The notes beneath the pieces were generated by a model that worked only from the letters and a program-made list of their open reading frames with translations, was not told the origin of the DNA and ran no database searches. A stretch of DNA of 64,000 nucleotides from Polyangium spumosum (lineage in GTDB: Bacteria > Myxococcota_A > Polyangia > Polyangiales > Polyangiaceae): assembly GCF_009649845.1 (NCBI RefSeq), contig NZ_WJIE01000005.1, positions 558,001 through 622,000 of the forward strand. The letters are read 5' to 3'. Below, piece by piece: positions 25,931 through 34,494 of this stretch. Numbering within the stretch: the stretch's first letter is position 1; the number at the start of each line of letters is the position of its first letter. The translations under genes were made by a program, and so were the position numbers.

Positions 25931-26746
25931 ATGCGCAATCGCCTGCTGCTCGGCCCCGCCCTCGCCCTCACCACGATCACCTTCGCCGCGCGCGCGGAGG
26001 CGCAGCCCGCGGACGTGGCTCCGCCGTCGCCGCCGCCTCCTCCACCTGCGGCGACGGCGCCCGCTCCGCCCCCGCCGGCGGCTCCCCTCCCGCCTCCCCC
26101 GGCGGGGACGGCTGCGAACGGGGCTTCGCTTCCGCCGCCGCCGGCCCCGCCGCCGGGCGCCGCGCCGTACGCGCCGTATCCCCCGGGAGCGTATCCCCCG
26201 TATCCCCCGTATCCCCCCGGGGCGTATCCTCCTCCGCCGAACGGCGCCTGGGGCCACAACCCCGCGCTCCCCGGCTGGAGCACGGCGGGGTCCACGCGCA
26301 CGGTGACCCGCTGGTATGGGTGGCAGACGTTGATTGGTGTCCTCGCGGGTGACCTCATCACGCTCGTCGGCCAGGGGAGCGCGGTCTCGTACCTGGGCGT
26401 CGTGGGCCACGTCTTCAGCGGGCCGATCGTCCACTGGGCGCACGGAAACGTCGGCCAGGGTTTCGCGAGCCTCGGCCTCAACGTCGGCGCTCCGCTCGGC
26501 GGGGGTCTCATCGGGATGATGGCCGGCGCGGGCGACGGCCTGGATGCCCTGGGGTACGCCGCGATCGGAGCCCTCGTCGGGTATTTCGCCGCGCCCATCA
26601 TCGATATCGCCGCCATGTCGACGGAGACGGTGGAGGTCCCGAACACGCCGAAGAAGGGAGCGCGGGCGCTTTGGCCGAGCTCGGTCACGGTCGTGCCCAT
26701 GATGGATCAGAATCGAGCCGGGCTCTCGCTGGTCGGGCAGTTCTGA
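25931..26746 (+). CDS. Secreted/membrane protein with Pro/Tyr-rich N-terminal region
   Basis: 271 residues: signal peptide (LLLGPALALTTITFAARAEAQ), then about 80 residues of Pro/Ala and PYPPGAYPPYP-type repeats. A C-terminal half with three or four glycine-rich hydrophobic stretches follows (TLIGVLAGDLITLVGQG, YLGVVGHVFSGPIVHWA, VGAPLGGGLIGMMAGAG, AAIGALVGYFAAPIID). The layout resembles other Pro-rich membrane proteins of this lineage, with no known function. The ATG at 25931 is preferred because the signal begins there. Confidence 0.7.
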   Translation: MRNRLLLGPALALTTITFAARAEAQPADVAPPSPPPPPPAATAPAPPPPAAPLPPPPAGTAANGASLPPPPAPPPGAAPYAPYPPGAYPPYPPYPPGAYPPPPNGAWGHNPALPGWSTAGSTRTVTRWYGWQTLIGVLAGDLITLVGQGSAVSYLGVVGHVFSGPIVHWAHGNVGQGFASLGLNVGAPLGGGLIGMMAGAGDGLDALGYAAIGALVGYFAAPIIDIAAMSTETVEVPNTPKKGARALWPSSVTVVPMMDQNRAGLSLVGQF

Positions 26747-26799
26747 GCGGCGACGCCGCCCCTTTACAGCGCCGTACGAATGCCCGATCATCGGCGACC

Positions 26800-27822
26800 A
26801 TGAAGACATCCTTGCTTGTGGGCGCGGCCGTTCTGGGCGTGATCATCGGGACGGCGTCGAGCTGTACGCTTGGCAGTTACACCCCTCCTGGCGCGAGCGG
26901 CGGCGAGGCGGGCAGCGGGGGCGGCGGGGGGAGCGGCGGGAGCGGGGGCGGAAACGGCGGCAATGGCGGGGGACAGGGAGGAGGCGGCGGCCTCGGTGGG
27001 AGCGGCGGCCTCGGCGGGAGCGGCGGCGCGGGGGGCGGCGTCACGGAGTGCAAACTCGACGCGGAGTGCCCCCAGGTGCAATGTCACAACCGCTACTGCG
27101 ACGGAGGCATCTGCAAGTACAAGCCGATCGACCTCCCCGATACGAACCAGAAGCCCCAGGCGACCGGGGATTGCAAGAAGCATGTGTGCATCCAGGGCCA
27201 CCTCGAGGTCGTCGCGGATCCGACGGATTCCCCGAACGACGGGAACGACTGCACGGACGACTTCTGCGTCGAGGGGATGATCGCCCACAGCCCCGACGCC
27301 ACCAACGATTGCAATTACAACAACCTCGTCCCGGGCCACTGCGTCGGCAACGATAACAGCAAGACCGCCTCGTGCGTGCAGTGCGAGGTCAGCGAGCACT
27401 GCGTGGCTCCCCTGACGAAGTGCGATGCGAATCACTGCGTCGGCGAGCTTTGCCTCAACGGCGTCAAGGACACGGCCTTGGGCGAGAGCGACATCGACTG
27501 CGGCGGCCCGTGTGCTCCCTGCGAGGTGGGCGAGAGCTGCAACATGGGCACGGATTGCGCGTCGGGCGTCTGCGACGGCTCGGTGTGCTCGCCTCCGACC
27601 TGCTCGGACGGACTATCGAACGGCCACGAGACGGGCAAAAATTGTGGGGGGCCGGATTGCGAGCCGTGCTTCGCGAGCGAGCGCTGCGCGAAGGACGACG
27701 ACTGCAAGTCCAAGGTCTGCCGGGACGGCGTCTGCAAATCCCCGGCGTGCGCCGACGGGGTCCAGAACGGACAGGAGACGGGTATCGATTGCGGTGGCTC
27801 GTGCCAGATCCTGTGCCCCTGA
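26800..27822 (+). CDS. Cys-rich repeat lipoprotein with Gly/Ser tether
   Basis: 340-residue lipoprotein: lipobox TASSC, a Gly/Ser/Asn-rich tether of about 55 residues, then a disulfide-rich ectodomain with roughly 40 cysteines. The C-terminal part contains three copies of a repeat of the form C-x-x-G-x-x-(N)G-x-E-T/S-x-x-DCGG-x-C-x-x-C (LCLNGVKD..DIDCGGPCAPC, TCSDGLSN..NCGGPDCEPC, ACADGVQN..DCGGSCQILC). The middle part has related CxxxxxCVxG spacing. Such repeats occur in surface proteins of myxobacteria. Folding would need envelope disulfide chemistry, and the triple-DsbA gene lies about 1 kb upstream on the same strand. Confidence 0.8.
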   Translation: MKTSLLVGAAVLGVIIGTASSCTLGSYTPPGASGGEAGSGGGGGSGGSGGGNGGNGGGQGGGGGLGGSGGLGGSGGAGGGVTECKLDAECPQVQCHNRYCDGGICKYKPIDLPDTNQKPQATGDCKKHVCIQGHLEVVADPTDSPNDGNDCTDDFCVEGMIAHSPDATNDCNYNNLVPGHCVGNDNSKTASCVQCEVSEHCVAPLTKCDANHCVGELCLNGVKDTALGESDIDCGGPCAPCEVGESCNMGTDCASGVCDGSVCSPPTCSDGLSNGHETGKNCGGPDCEPCFASERCAKDDDCKSKVCRDGVCKSPACADGVQNGQETGIDCGGSCQILCP

Positions 27823-27838
27823 TCCAGCGCGCCGCGCC

Positions 27839-29329
27839 TCAACCCAGGACCTTCGCCCACGCGTGCACGGGCTCTCCGGAGGCGGCGCGCTCCTCGTAAT
27901 GGGCGAGCATCCGCCGGAGCGCCTCCTCTTTCGAAAAACGAGCCCCGAGCGCCTCGAGCGCCGCGCGTTGCCAGCGCGCGCCCGTTTGTCGAGACCGTAC
28001 CCGCTCCAGGAAGACGCCGAGGAACCGGTCGGCCTCGTCTTCGACGACACCCGCGCCGAGCAGGCCGCTCCGGGCGAGGGGCACGAGGCGCTCGCAGAGC
28101 GCGGCGATCGGGGTCGCGCGGGGCGAGGGGGGCTCGTCGCTCGGATAAGGCACGATCGCGTCGAGCCCATGCTGGGCCGCGCGATAAAAGGCGTGGCGCG
28201 CGAGCTCGAAGGGATACGCCGGCAGGAGGTGGTCGACCTCGGGCGCGAGGCCGATCGTCACGCCGAGGAGGAAGGCGGCGCTCGCGAGCATGTCGATCAC
28301 CGTGGGACCGGCCGGCAAGGCGCGAAACTCGATACGAAAATGGCCGCCGCCCGCAGGATCGTAGACCGCGCGGTTCCAGCGCCACACGGTGCCGTGGTGC
28401 AGGCGCAGCTCGGCGAGCTCGGGCACGCCGCCCGATTGAAGGGTTTTCCGCGCGTCCTCGCCCCCGAGCACGGGCAGGAGCGGGGCGTAGAGCCGGACGC
28501 TCTCGGCGAAGAGCTCGGCGGCCCCCTCGCGGACCCAGCCATAGCCGAACGAGACGCGTGACGGCGGGTGAAACGCGGCCGGGGCGTCGAGGCGATCGTC
28601 GACGGCCTGGCGGAAGAGCGCGATCCGCGTCTCGTCCCAGAGGCGATGGCCGATCAGGATCGGCGAGTTGCCCGACGCGGCGAGGGCCGGGATCGTGGCG
28701 ATCTGCGCCGCATTGTAATACCTCGAGAAGCTGCCGGGCGGGACGCGCAGGTGGACCTGGAACGAGGTGCCGGCGCCCTCCATCGCGACGTCGTCCGTGT
28801 CGAGCGCGAGCGGATCGTCGCCGTGAATGCGGACGTGGAACGGCCCGCCGCGCAGGCGTCGGATGCGCTTTCCGAGGGCGCGATACCGAGGGACGTCGGT
28901 CATCTCCGCGGCCGTGAGGTCCTCGCGGCGCAGCGTGGGCAGGATGCCGATTGGCACGATACGCCCGCCCTGGTCCCGGGCGGCGCGGTTGATCTCGGCG
29001 AGCGCGCCTTCGAACTCGGCCACGAGGGCCGAAAACGGGCGGCCGGCGAGCGGACACGGGCGGGCGTTGAACTCGAGGTTGAACCGATCGAGCTCGACCG
29101 TGAAGCGAGGATCGACGGTACGCGCGAGGACCTCGCGGTTTGCTGGCAGGGGCAGGCCGGCCGGATCGACCAGGAAGAGCTCGAGCTCGGCGCCGACCGT
29201 GGCCGGCCCCTCGCCGAAGCCGGGCCGCGAGACGAGCGCGTCGAGGACGTCGAGCTCGTCCCGCAGGCGCTCGGAGAAACGGACGAACTCGTCCTCGCTG
29301 AAATCGTCGCGCGTGATGAGGAGGCCCAT
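27839..29329 (-). CDS. Glutamate-cysteine ligase family 2 (GCS2/YbdK-like) enzyme
   Basis: 496 residues of the GCS2 carboxylate-amine ligase fold. The N-terminal TVGAELELFLVD block carries the metal-binding acidic residues, LDRFNLEFNARP follows, and FQVHLRVPP plus WRWNRAVYD and HFRIEFRALPAGPTVIDMLASAAF are conserved active-site segments. The family includes bacterial gamma-glutamyl-cysteine ligases and enzymes of ergothioneine-type pathways, so the acceptor amine is not certain. It converges on the Cys-rich lipoprotein gene with a 16-bp gap; a separate DUF4920 gene lies upstream. Confidence 0.8.
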   Translation of the reverse strand: MGLLITRDDFSEDEFVRFSERLRDELDVLDALVSRPGFGEGPATVGAELELFLVDPAGLPLPANREVLARTVDPRFTVELDRFNLEFNARPCPLAGRPFSALVAEFEGALAEINRAARDQGGRIVPIGILPTLRREDLTAAEMTDVPRYRALGKRIRRLRGGPFHVRIHGDDPLALDTDDVAMEGAGTSFQVHLRVPPGSFSRYYNAAQIATIPALAASGNSPILIGHRLWDETRIALFRQAVDDRLDAPAAFHPPSRVSFGYGWVREGAAELFAESVRLYAPLLPVLGGEDARKTLQSGGVPELAELRLHHGTVWRWNRAVYDPAGGGHFRIEFRALPAGPTVIDMLASAAFLLGVTIGLAPEVDHLLPAYPFELARHAFYRAAQHGLDAIVPYPSDEPPSPRATPIAALCERLVPLARSGLLGAGVVEDEADRFLGVFLERVRSRQTGARWQRAALEALGARFSKEEALRRMLAHYEERAASGEPVHAWAKVLG

Positions 29330-29369
29330 ACCCGCCGAGCTTTGAGCTCGCGCTCGGCGGTCGGGAGCC

Positions 29370-29906
29370 TCAGTCGAGGAACTCGATGCCCGTCGCCTCG
29401 ATGTTCACCTGGGCCATCTTGGCGCTGCCGCCCTGGCCGCAGCCGTCGTCGGCGCCGCAGACGCCCTTGTCGGCCTCGGGCGCGAGGACCTTGCCCTGGA
29501 TGACGGCGCGGTGGCCCGACGCGTCACGCGGCACGAAGAAGCTGTGGCCGGCCATCTTGATGTGGGCCTTGCCCGAGGTGTCGGCGATCTCCATCCAGCA
29601 GCCCATCGACTTGCAGACCGAGGAGACCACGCCCTCGGTGCGCACGGTCTGGTCGGCGAACTTCGTGGGCTCCTTCGTCAGGTCCGTGAGCGCCGTCGTC
29701 TTCGCCTCCGTCACGGGCTGACCGAACTTCTTCTGCGTGAGGGGCTTGATGCCCTCCGCGGTCGCGCCTTGCGGCTGCGCGGGCGCCTCCGTCGGCTTGG
29801 CCGGCGGCTCCCCCGACACCGTGGGCGCGGGCGCGTCGGGCTTGCTGCAAGCCGCGAGAAGGAGGGTGAGACCGGCGAGCGAAACAAAAAGCCGAGACGT
29901 ATGCAT
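29370..29906 (-). CDS. DUF4920 domain lipoprotein
   Basis: 178 residues: lipobox LLLAAC, Pro/Ala-rich linker to about residue 50, then a DUF4920 (OB-fold-like) domain. The family motif VSSVCKSMGCWMEIAD is followed by KMAGHSFFVPRDASGHRAVIQGKV. Two further cysteines sit in KGVCGADDGCGQGG. The paired CxxxGC cysteines suggest metal binding or a disulfide, but no function is established. It is divergent from the beta-barrel gene. Confidence 0.8.
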   Translation of the reverse strand: MHTSRLFVSLAGLTLLLAACSKPDAPAPTVSGEPPAKPTEAPAQPQGATAEGIKPLTQKKFGQPVTEAKTTALTDLTKEPTKFADQTVRTEGVVSSVCKSMGCWMEIADTSGKAHIKMAGHSFFVPRDASGHRAVIQGKVLAPEADKGVCGADDGCGQGGSAKMAQVNIEATGIEFLD

Positions 29907-30007
29907 GGCGGGCGGAGTGTGCCGCAGATTTCGGGTTCATGCCAGATCGGTTTGATGTCGCGGTCGCTCGACCGAAGGAGCCCGATCTTTGCTACAAGGG
30001 GCCCGCG

Positions 30008-30832
30008 ATGCGAGCACGGGTGAAGCGCCTCGAACAGCGACGGCGGAGCGGCCGGCGTGCGCTCGCGGCCGCGGCCGCGGGGACCTTCGCGCTTGCCCTC
30101 GGGAGCGGGCGAGCGCGCGCGGAGGAGGCGACCGAGGCGCCCGTCGTGCACGGCGTGTCGGCGACACCCGAGCCACCTGCGCGCCCGCGAGAGTTGCCTC
30201 CGCTCGACGTCCGTTCGCCGCCGTTCACGCGGCACGTCGACCTCGGCGGAGGTGTGGCGCTCGTGCATCGGTTCGCGAGTGACGAGCCACGCGTGCGGTA
30301 CCCGGCGGCCGTGGGGATGGCTCTCTGGGCGCGGGTCGACGTCACGCGGTGGCTCCGCGCGAACCTCTACGCCTTGCGCACCGAGCGCGACATGGCCTTG
30401 CCCGCCGGCGCGCTCGGGCTCGCCGGGGATCCGGGCGACGTCGAGTACTACGCGTACTCCTTTGGCTTGCGGCTCGCGCCGACGTGGCACCTCTCGTCGC
30501 GGGCGCGGGCGTGGGCGAGCGCGGGCGCGGGCTGGGGACGGCTCGAGCACGGGCGCTTCTCGGTGGTGTCGCCTTCGGGCGTGTTTCTCGTGCGCGAGCG
30601 CAGCGCTTCGTACGTGGAGCTGCCGCTCGGCGTCGGCGCGTCGTTCGACGTCGTGCCGCGCTGGCTCGCGGTGGAGCTCGAGACCTCGGGCGTGTTTTAC
30701 GTGGGGCAACGCGGCCGTGCCTTCGACGAGGCGCAGGCGGTCGACGCCTCGGGGCGGCGCGTGACGGTCGGAGCTTTCCCCAGGTTCGATGGGGGTTTCG
30801 TGACGACGCTCGGGCTCTCGCTCGTGCTTTGA
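30008..30832 (+). CDS. Predicted outer-membrane beta-barrel protein
   Basis: 274 residues with a basic twin-Arg-like N-terminus (EQRRRSGRRALAAAAAGTFALALGSGRARAEE) acting as a signal peptide. Alternating amphipathic strands follow (VDLGGGVALVHRF, AAVGMALWARVDVTRWLRANLYALR, YYAYSFGLRLAPTWHLSS, RAWASAGAGWGRLEHG, YVELPLGVGASFDVVPRWLAVELE, FVTTLGLSLVL). The chain ends in a hydrophobic strand. It resembles porin-like barrel proteins of about 25-30 kDa. The start at 30008 gives the clean signal; the upstream extension is not supported. The deoxynucleoside kinase gene follows 17 bp later. Confidence 0.7.
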   Translation: MRARVKRLEQRRRSGRRALAAAAAGTFALALGSGRARAEEATEAPVVHGVSATPEPPARPRELPPLDVRSPPFTRHVDLGGGVALVHRFASDEPRVRYPAAVGMALWARVDVTRWLRANLYALRTERDMALPAGALGLAGDPGDVEYYAYSFGLRLAPTWHLSSRARAWASAGAGWGRLEHGRFSVVSPSGVFLVRERSASYVELPLGVGASFDVVPRWLAVELETSGVFYVGQRGRAFDEAQAVDASGRRVTVGAFPRFDGGFVTTLGLSLVL

Positions 30833-30849
30833 GGGGTGCGGAGGACGGG

Positions 30850-31500
30850 ATGATCGAGAGCCCGAAGGAAGGCGCGCGCCCCCGGATCATCGCGGTGGCG
30901 GGGAACATGGGCGCCGGCAAATCGAGCCTCGTGAAATGGCTCGAGCAGCAGTTCGGAATGGTGCCCTTCTTCGAGCCGAACGAGGAGAACCCGTACCTGT
31001 CCGACTTCTACGCGGACATGCCGCGCTGGGCGATGAGCTCGCAGCTCTTCTTCCTCGTGCGTCGCTTCCACATCCACCGCGACGTCGTGCGCCGCGCGGC
31101 CGTCGATCCGCGGCCGATCGTGCAGGACCGGACCCTCTACGAGGACGCGGAGGTCTTCGCCGCGCACCTCCACCGGGCCGGCTACATCGACGAGCGCGAC
31201 TGGCGGATGTACGACGACCTCTATCGCACGTTACGCGAGGAGATCCGGCCGCCGGACCTCATGATTTACCTGCGCTGCCCGCTGCCCACGCTCGTGCGGC
31301 GAATCCGGCAGCGAGGGCGCGAGTTCGAGCGCAAGGTCCCGAAGAGTTACCTCGCCGCGCTCGACCGCCTGTACGAGGAATGGCACGCCCGTTACGACCT
31401 CTCGCCGACCCTGGTCCTCGAGACGGACCGCCTCGACTACGTGGAGCGGCTCTTCGACAGGCTCGAGGTCGTGCGCGCGATCGAGAAGCACCTCGGCTGA
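30850..31500 (+). CDS. Deoxynucleoside kinase
   Basis: 216-residue dNK-family enzyme that phosphorylates deoxynucleosides in nucleotide salvage. Visible are the P-loop VAGNMGAGKSSLV, FEPNEENPYLSDFYADM, VQDRTLYEDAEVFA (the DRS-type motif), LMIYLRCPLPTLVRRIRQRGREFER (lid arginines), and YLAALDRLYEEWHARY. The ATG at 30850 precedes the P-loop by about 17 residues. Specificity (dA/dG or dT/dC) cannot be read from this. Confidence 0.9.
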   Translation: MIESPKEGARPRIIAVAGNMGAGKSSLVKWLEQQFGMVPFFEPNEENPYLSDFYADMPRWAMSSQLFFLVRRFHIHRDVVRRAAVDPRPIVQDRTLYEDAEVFAAHLHRAGYIDERDWRMYDDLYRTLREEIRPPDLMIYLRCPLPTLVRRIRQRGREFERKVPKSYLAALDRLYEEWHARYDLSPTLVLETDRLDYVERLFDRLEVVRAIEKHLG

Positions 31501-31569
31501 AGATCCCCCCGCGGCGGCGCCATTACGTGCATTTCTGCTCGCCAATCGGCGTCAACGCCTTGGCACTCC

Positions 31570-31600
31570 GCGCCAAATGGACGCATGCGTGCTTTGGCGC
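31570..31600. promoter_or_regulatory. Nested palindrome upstream of receiver gene
   Basis: An inverted repeat (GCGCCAAA at 31570-31577, TTTGGCGC at 31593-31600) encloses a 10-bp palindrome ACGCATGCGT (31581-31590). It lies 50 bp before the receiver-protein start, in the 149-bp gap after the kinase gene. It could be an operator for a dimeric regulator. No matching second site was seen in the window. Confidence 0.4.
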
Positions 31601-31649
31601 TTGCGTAGGGCTCGGCGATGGGCGACGTAATGGAATTCCTGGAGCGCGC

Positions 31650-32102
31650 GTGGCTGTTTTGGGCAACGGGATCGGCAGGGCGGCGGGAGCGGGAGAGGTG
31701 AGCGCGACGAGGCGGTCGCGCGTGCTCCTGGTCGACGACGAGCCGTTCATCATCTCGTCGATCCGGCGGATCCTCTCGGACGAGCACGAGGTCGTCGCCG
31801 TGTCGAGTGGCCCCGAGGCGCTCGCGATCGTGCAGGCGGGCGCGCGCTTCGACGTGGTGCTCTGCGACGTGCGGATGCCGGGCATGAACGGGTTCGAGCT
31901 CTACGAGCGGCTGCTCGTCGTCGCGCCCGAGGTGGCCAAGCAGATCGTCTTCTTCACGGGCGCGGCGTTCACCAGCGACGTCCGCGCCTTCTTCACGCGG
32001 GTGGAGAACGTGCTGCTCGAGAAGCCCGTCGACCCGCGCGAGCTTCGCGCGATCGTGCGCAGGCTCGTGGCCGAGCAGAAGGGCGCGCCGCCGAAGCGTT
32101 GA
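31650..32102 (+). CDS. Single-domain response regulator (receiver only)
   Basis: 150 residues with one CheY-like receiver domain and no output domain. The acidic pocket is RVLLVDDEP, the phosphoacceptor Asp is in VVLCDVRMPG, the signalling Thr is in IVFFTGAAF, and the Lys is in LLEKPVDP. The GTG at 31650 has a GGAG ribosome-binding site with good spacing and adds 16 residues; a second GTG at 31698 is an alternative. No histidine kinase is adjacent. A palindromic site lies 50 bp upstream. Confidence 0.85.
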   Translation: MAVLGNGIGRAAGAGEVSATRRSRVLLVDDEPFIISSIRRILSDEHEVVAVSSGPEALAIVQAGARFDVVLCDVRMPGMNGFELYERLLVVAPEVAKQIVFFTGAAFTSDVRAFFTRVENVLLEKPVDPRELRAIVRRLVAEQKGAPPKR

Positions 32103-32129
32103 GCGCCGAAGGGTGGCCGGTCCGGCTGC

Positions 32130-33083
32130 TCAGGAGAGCGCGAGCATGCGGTCGATCGGCACGCGGGCGCGCTCGCGTAACGCGGCGGGCATCTCGATGC
32201 GGGGCTCGAGGTCGCGCAGCGCGAGGTAGACCTTCTCCATCGAGTTGAGGCGCATGAACGGGCACTCGTTGCAGGCGCAGTTGCCCTCGGGCGGGCCCTC
32301 GATGAACGTCTTGTGCGGCGAAGCCTTGCGCATCTGGTGCACGATGCCGCTCTCGGTCGCGACGATGTAGGCCTTCGCGTCGTCGGACTGCGTGTACTTC
32401 AAGAGCGCGGTCGTCGAGCCGATGAACTGGGCCATCGCGAGGATCGGCTCCTCGCACTCGGGGTGGGCGATGAGCTTGGCCTCGGGGTGCTGCTCGCGCA
32501 GGCTGATGATCTTGCGCAGGCTGAAGGTCTCGTGCACGACGCAGCTCCCCTGCCAGAGGCGCATCTTGCGGCCGGTCTTCTGCTCGAGCCAGCGGCCGAG
32601 GTTCTTGTCGGGCGCGAAGAGGATCTCCTTGTCCTCGGGGATCGCGCGGACGATCTTCTCGGCGTTCGACGAGGTGCAGATGTAGTCGCTCTCGGCCTTC
32701 ACCTCGGCCGTGCAGTTGATGTACGTGATCGAGACGGCGTCCGGGTACTTCGCGCGCCAGGCGCGGAAGCGATCGACCGGGCAGCCGTCGGCGAGCGAGC
32801 AGCCGGCCTCGAGGTCGGGCACGACGACGATACGATCGGGGTTCAGGATCTTCGCGGTCTCGGCCATGAAGTGCACGCCCGCGAAGAGGATGACGTCGGC
32901 CGTGGTCTTCTTCGCCTGCTGGGCGAGCTGGAGCGAGTCGCCGAGGAAGTCGGCGAGATCCTGGATGTCGCCCTCCTGGTAGTAGTGGGCGAGCAGGACG
33001 GCGTTGCGCTCCTTCTTGAGCCGCACGATCTCGGCCTCGAGATCGAGGCGCGGGTCGATCTTGCCTCGGACGGTTTCGGTCAT
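32130..33083 (-). CDS. nadA: Quinolinate synthase NadA
   Basis: Iron-sulfur enzyme of de novo NAD synthesis, condensing iminoaspartate and dihydroxyacetone phosphate. About 317 residues. Landmarks are [38 protein letters not shown], the cluster cysteines in [21 protein letters not shown] and ECPFM (within NCACNECPF), and AHPECEEPI. The ATG at 33083 is supported by its 4-bp ATGA overlap with the upstream acyltransferase gene; an in-frame TTG lies 12 bp further upstream. nadB and nadC are not in the window. Confidence 0.95.
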   Translation of the reverse strand: MTETVRGKIDPRLDLEAEIVRLKKERNAVLLAHYYQEGDIQDLADFLGDSLQLAQQAKKTTADVILFAGVHFMAETAKILNPDRIVVVPDLEAGCSLADGCPVDRFRAWRAKYPDAVSITYINCTAEVKAESDYICTSSNAEKIVRAIPEDKEILFAPDKNLGRWLEQKTGRKMRLWQGSCVVHETFSLRKIISLREQHPEAKLIAHPECEEPILAMAQFIGSTTALLKYTQSDDAKAYIVATESGIVHQMRKASPHKTFIEGPPEGNCACNECPFMRLNSMEKVYLALRDLEPRIEMPAALRERARVPIDRMLALS

Positions 33084-34039
33084 CGTGGCCCCCAACGTAG
33101 AGGCTCCGCGGGCGCGACGCCAGGGGGGTGAACCGCCACGCGCGCGAGGTGTTCGAGGTGGTCACGCAAGCGCGCGGAGGGCGCCTCGCCGAGCGCGCCT
33201 GCGTGAAGCTCGGGGCCGAGCGTGACACGCACGTCGACGTCGCCGAAGCCCGGGAGCGTGAGCTGAAGGAGCGGCACGAAGGCGTCCGTCGCGCCCGCGC
33301 GCCCCACGAGCGCGGAGGCGAAGGCGCGCGCGCGAAGCGAGACGACGCCCGAGACGATCGCAGGGACGACGACGAGGTCGTCCCGCGCGCGCCGGGCGAG
33401 CGAGACGAGCGCGTCGAGGCCGGGTCTCCATGCGTGGAGCGCGCTCTCGCCGGGAGCGACGAGGCGCGGATCGGGCTCGATGCGGCCCGCGGGGAAATGC
33501 AGGAGCGCGCCGCCGCGGACGAGGTGACGCGCGGCCGAACGAAGCGCGCGTCCGGCGCGCGCGTCGGGCGGCGCCGCGAGCAGGTGCCTGCGGACGTGGG
33601 GCAAGGCGAAGAGCAGGTCACGCTCGGCGGTGATGACGGCGAGGTCGTCGCGGCCCACCGCGGCGAAGAGCGCGAGCGCGTCGTAGAGGCCCGGGTGGTT
33701 CGAGACGACGAGCAGAGGGCCACGCGCGGAGAGCGCGGCGCGGCGCGCGTCGAGATCGTGAGGTCCACCCGAGGCGTCGGCGAGGCGCGCGCGCACGCCG
33801 TACCGATCGAGCATCCGGAGCGAGGCGCGGCGGAGGGATCCGAGGCGCGCGAGGTCGTCGTCGAAGGCGACGAGGTTCTTCGCGAGCGAGAGGGCCGCGG
33901 GGTGGAGCGCGACCTCGGCCACGCGCGCGGCGAGAGGGCCGCGGTCCTTCGCCACGTGCCCGGCCATCTCGGCGCGCGTGATGTGGAGGATGTGTTCGAG
34001 GTCGGCGGATGCTTTCACCTCCAAGCACCTCGCGCGCAC
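33080..34039 (-). CDS. PlsC-type lysophospholipid acyltransferase family protein
   Basis: About 319 residues from a GTG. The acyltransferase motif NHPGLYDAL (NHxxxxD) and a downstream [10 protein letters not shown] match the two signature blocks of glycerophosphate acyltransferases, with an [10 protein letters not shown] strand after them. No membrane helix is clear. Its stop overlaps the nadA start by 4 bp, so the two are translationally coupled despite no obvious pathway link. The 5-prime end lies next to the 21-bp satellite array. A GTG seven codons in is an alternative start. Confidence 0.8.
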   Translation of the reverse strand: MRARCLEVKASADLEHILHITRAEMAGHVAKDRGPLAARVAEVALHPAALSLAKNLVAFDDDLARLGSLRRASLRMLDRYGVRARLADASGGPHDLDARRAALSARGPLLVVSNHPGLYDALALFAAVGRDDLAVITAERDLLFALPHVRRHLLAAPPDARAGRALRSAARHLVRGGALLHFPAGRIEPDPRLVAPGESALHAWRPGLDALVSLARRARDDLVVVPAIVSGVVSLRARAFASALVGRAGATDAFVPLLQLTLPGFGDVDVRVTLGPELHAGALGEAPSARLRDHLEHLARVAVHPPGVAPAEPLRWGPR

Positions 34040-34114
34040 GTCGAGAGCCCTCGCCTGATCCGTTCGAGCGCGTTCATGTCGCGGTGGAGGATACGCGGCG
34101 CGTGGCCGCGGCGT

Positions 34115-34450
34115 GACGGCAAGGCCGCGCCGTTCGAATGCACGCCCGCCCGCCGTCGCGGCAGGCTTCGGCCCCGCGCATGCATCGTCTCAAGCCGCCG
34201 CGGCACGACCTCGACGTGCACCGGCACACGCTCCCCCCGCGAAGGCACGCCCGGACCGCCGAAATGCAGCGCCTCGACGTGCGACGGCACACGCTCCCCC
34301 CGCGAAGGCACGCCCGGACCGCAAGAATGCAGCGCCTCGACGTGCGACGGCACACGATCGTTTCGTGTCGGCAGACGTTTCCGCCGTGAAGGCACGATTT
34401 CGACCCGTGAATGCATGCGTCGCTCCGTCGAACGCTCCCGCTGACGGCGC
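34115..34450. repeat. 21-bp degenerate tandem array with embedded 63-bp higher-order repeat
   Basis: Sixteen consecutive 21-bp units, beginning 34115, 34136, 34157 and so on to 34430. The core GCA at unit positions 5-7 is kept in fifteen units and preceded by GAAG, GACG or GAAT in most of them. Three unit types (GACGGCACACG, GAAGGCACG, GAATGCAGCG) alternate, giving a 63-bp period that is almost perfect between 34209 and about 34345. Because 21 is a multiple of 3, both strands read as heptapeptide repeats in every frame. The minus frame has Cys at every seventh residue; the plus frame has Ala in the same place. Neither reading has convincing coding signals. It fills the gap between the acyltransferase and the next gene. 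Confidence 0.85.
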
Positions 34451-34494
34451 TTTTACCAACCCGAACCGCGCATTCGCGCAGGTAGGACACGAAC

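Noticed and set aside
31561-31605. Sigma-54 promoter (TTGGCAC) before the receiver gene
   Set aside because: The -12 element (TTGC at proper spacing) is missing. The sequence is better explained by the nested palindrome.
34015-34416. Minus-strand frame with VPSRGER/VPSHVEA heptads
   Set aside because: Same repeat read in another phase. It overlaps the acyltransferase start and has no start signal.
34115-34450. CRISPR-like array
   Set aside because: Units are contiguous and only 21 bp, with no unique spacers and no cas genes nearby.
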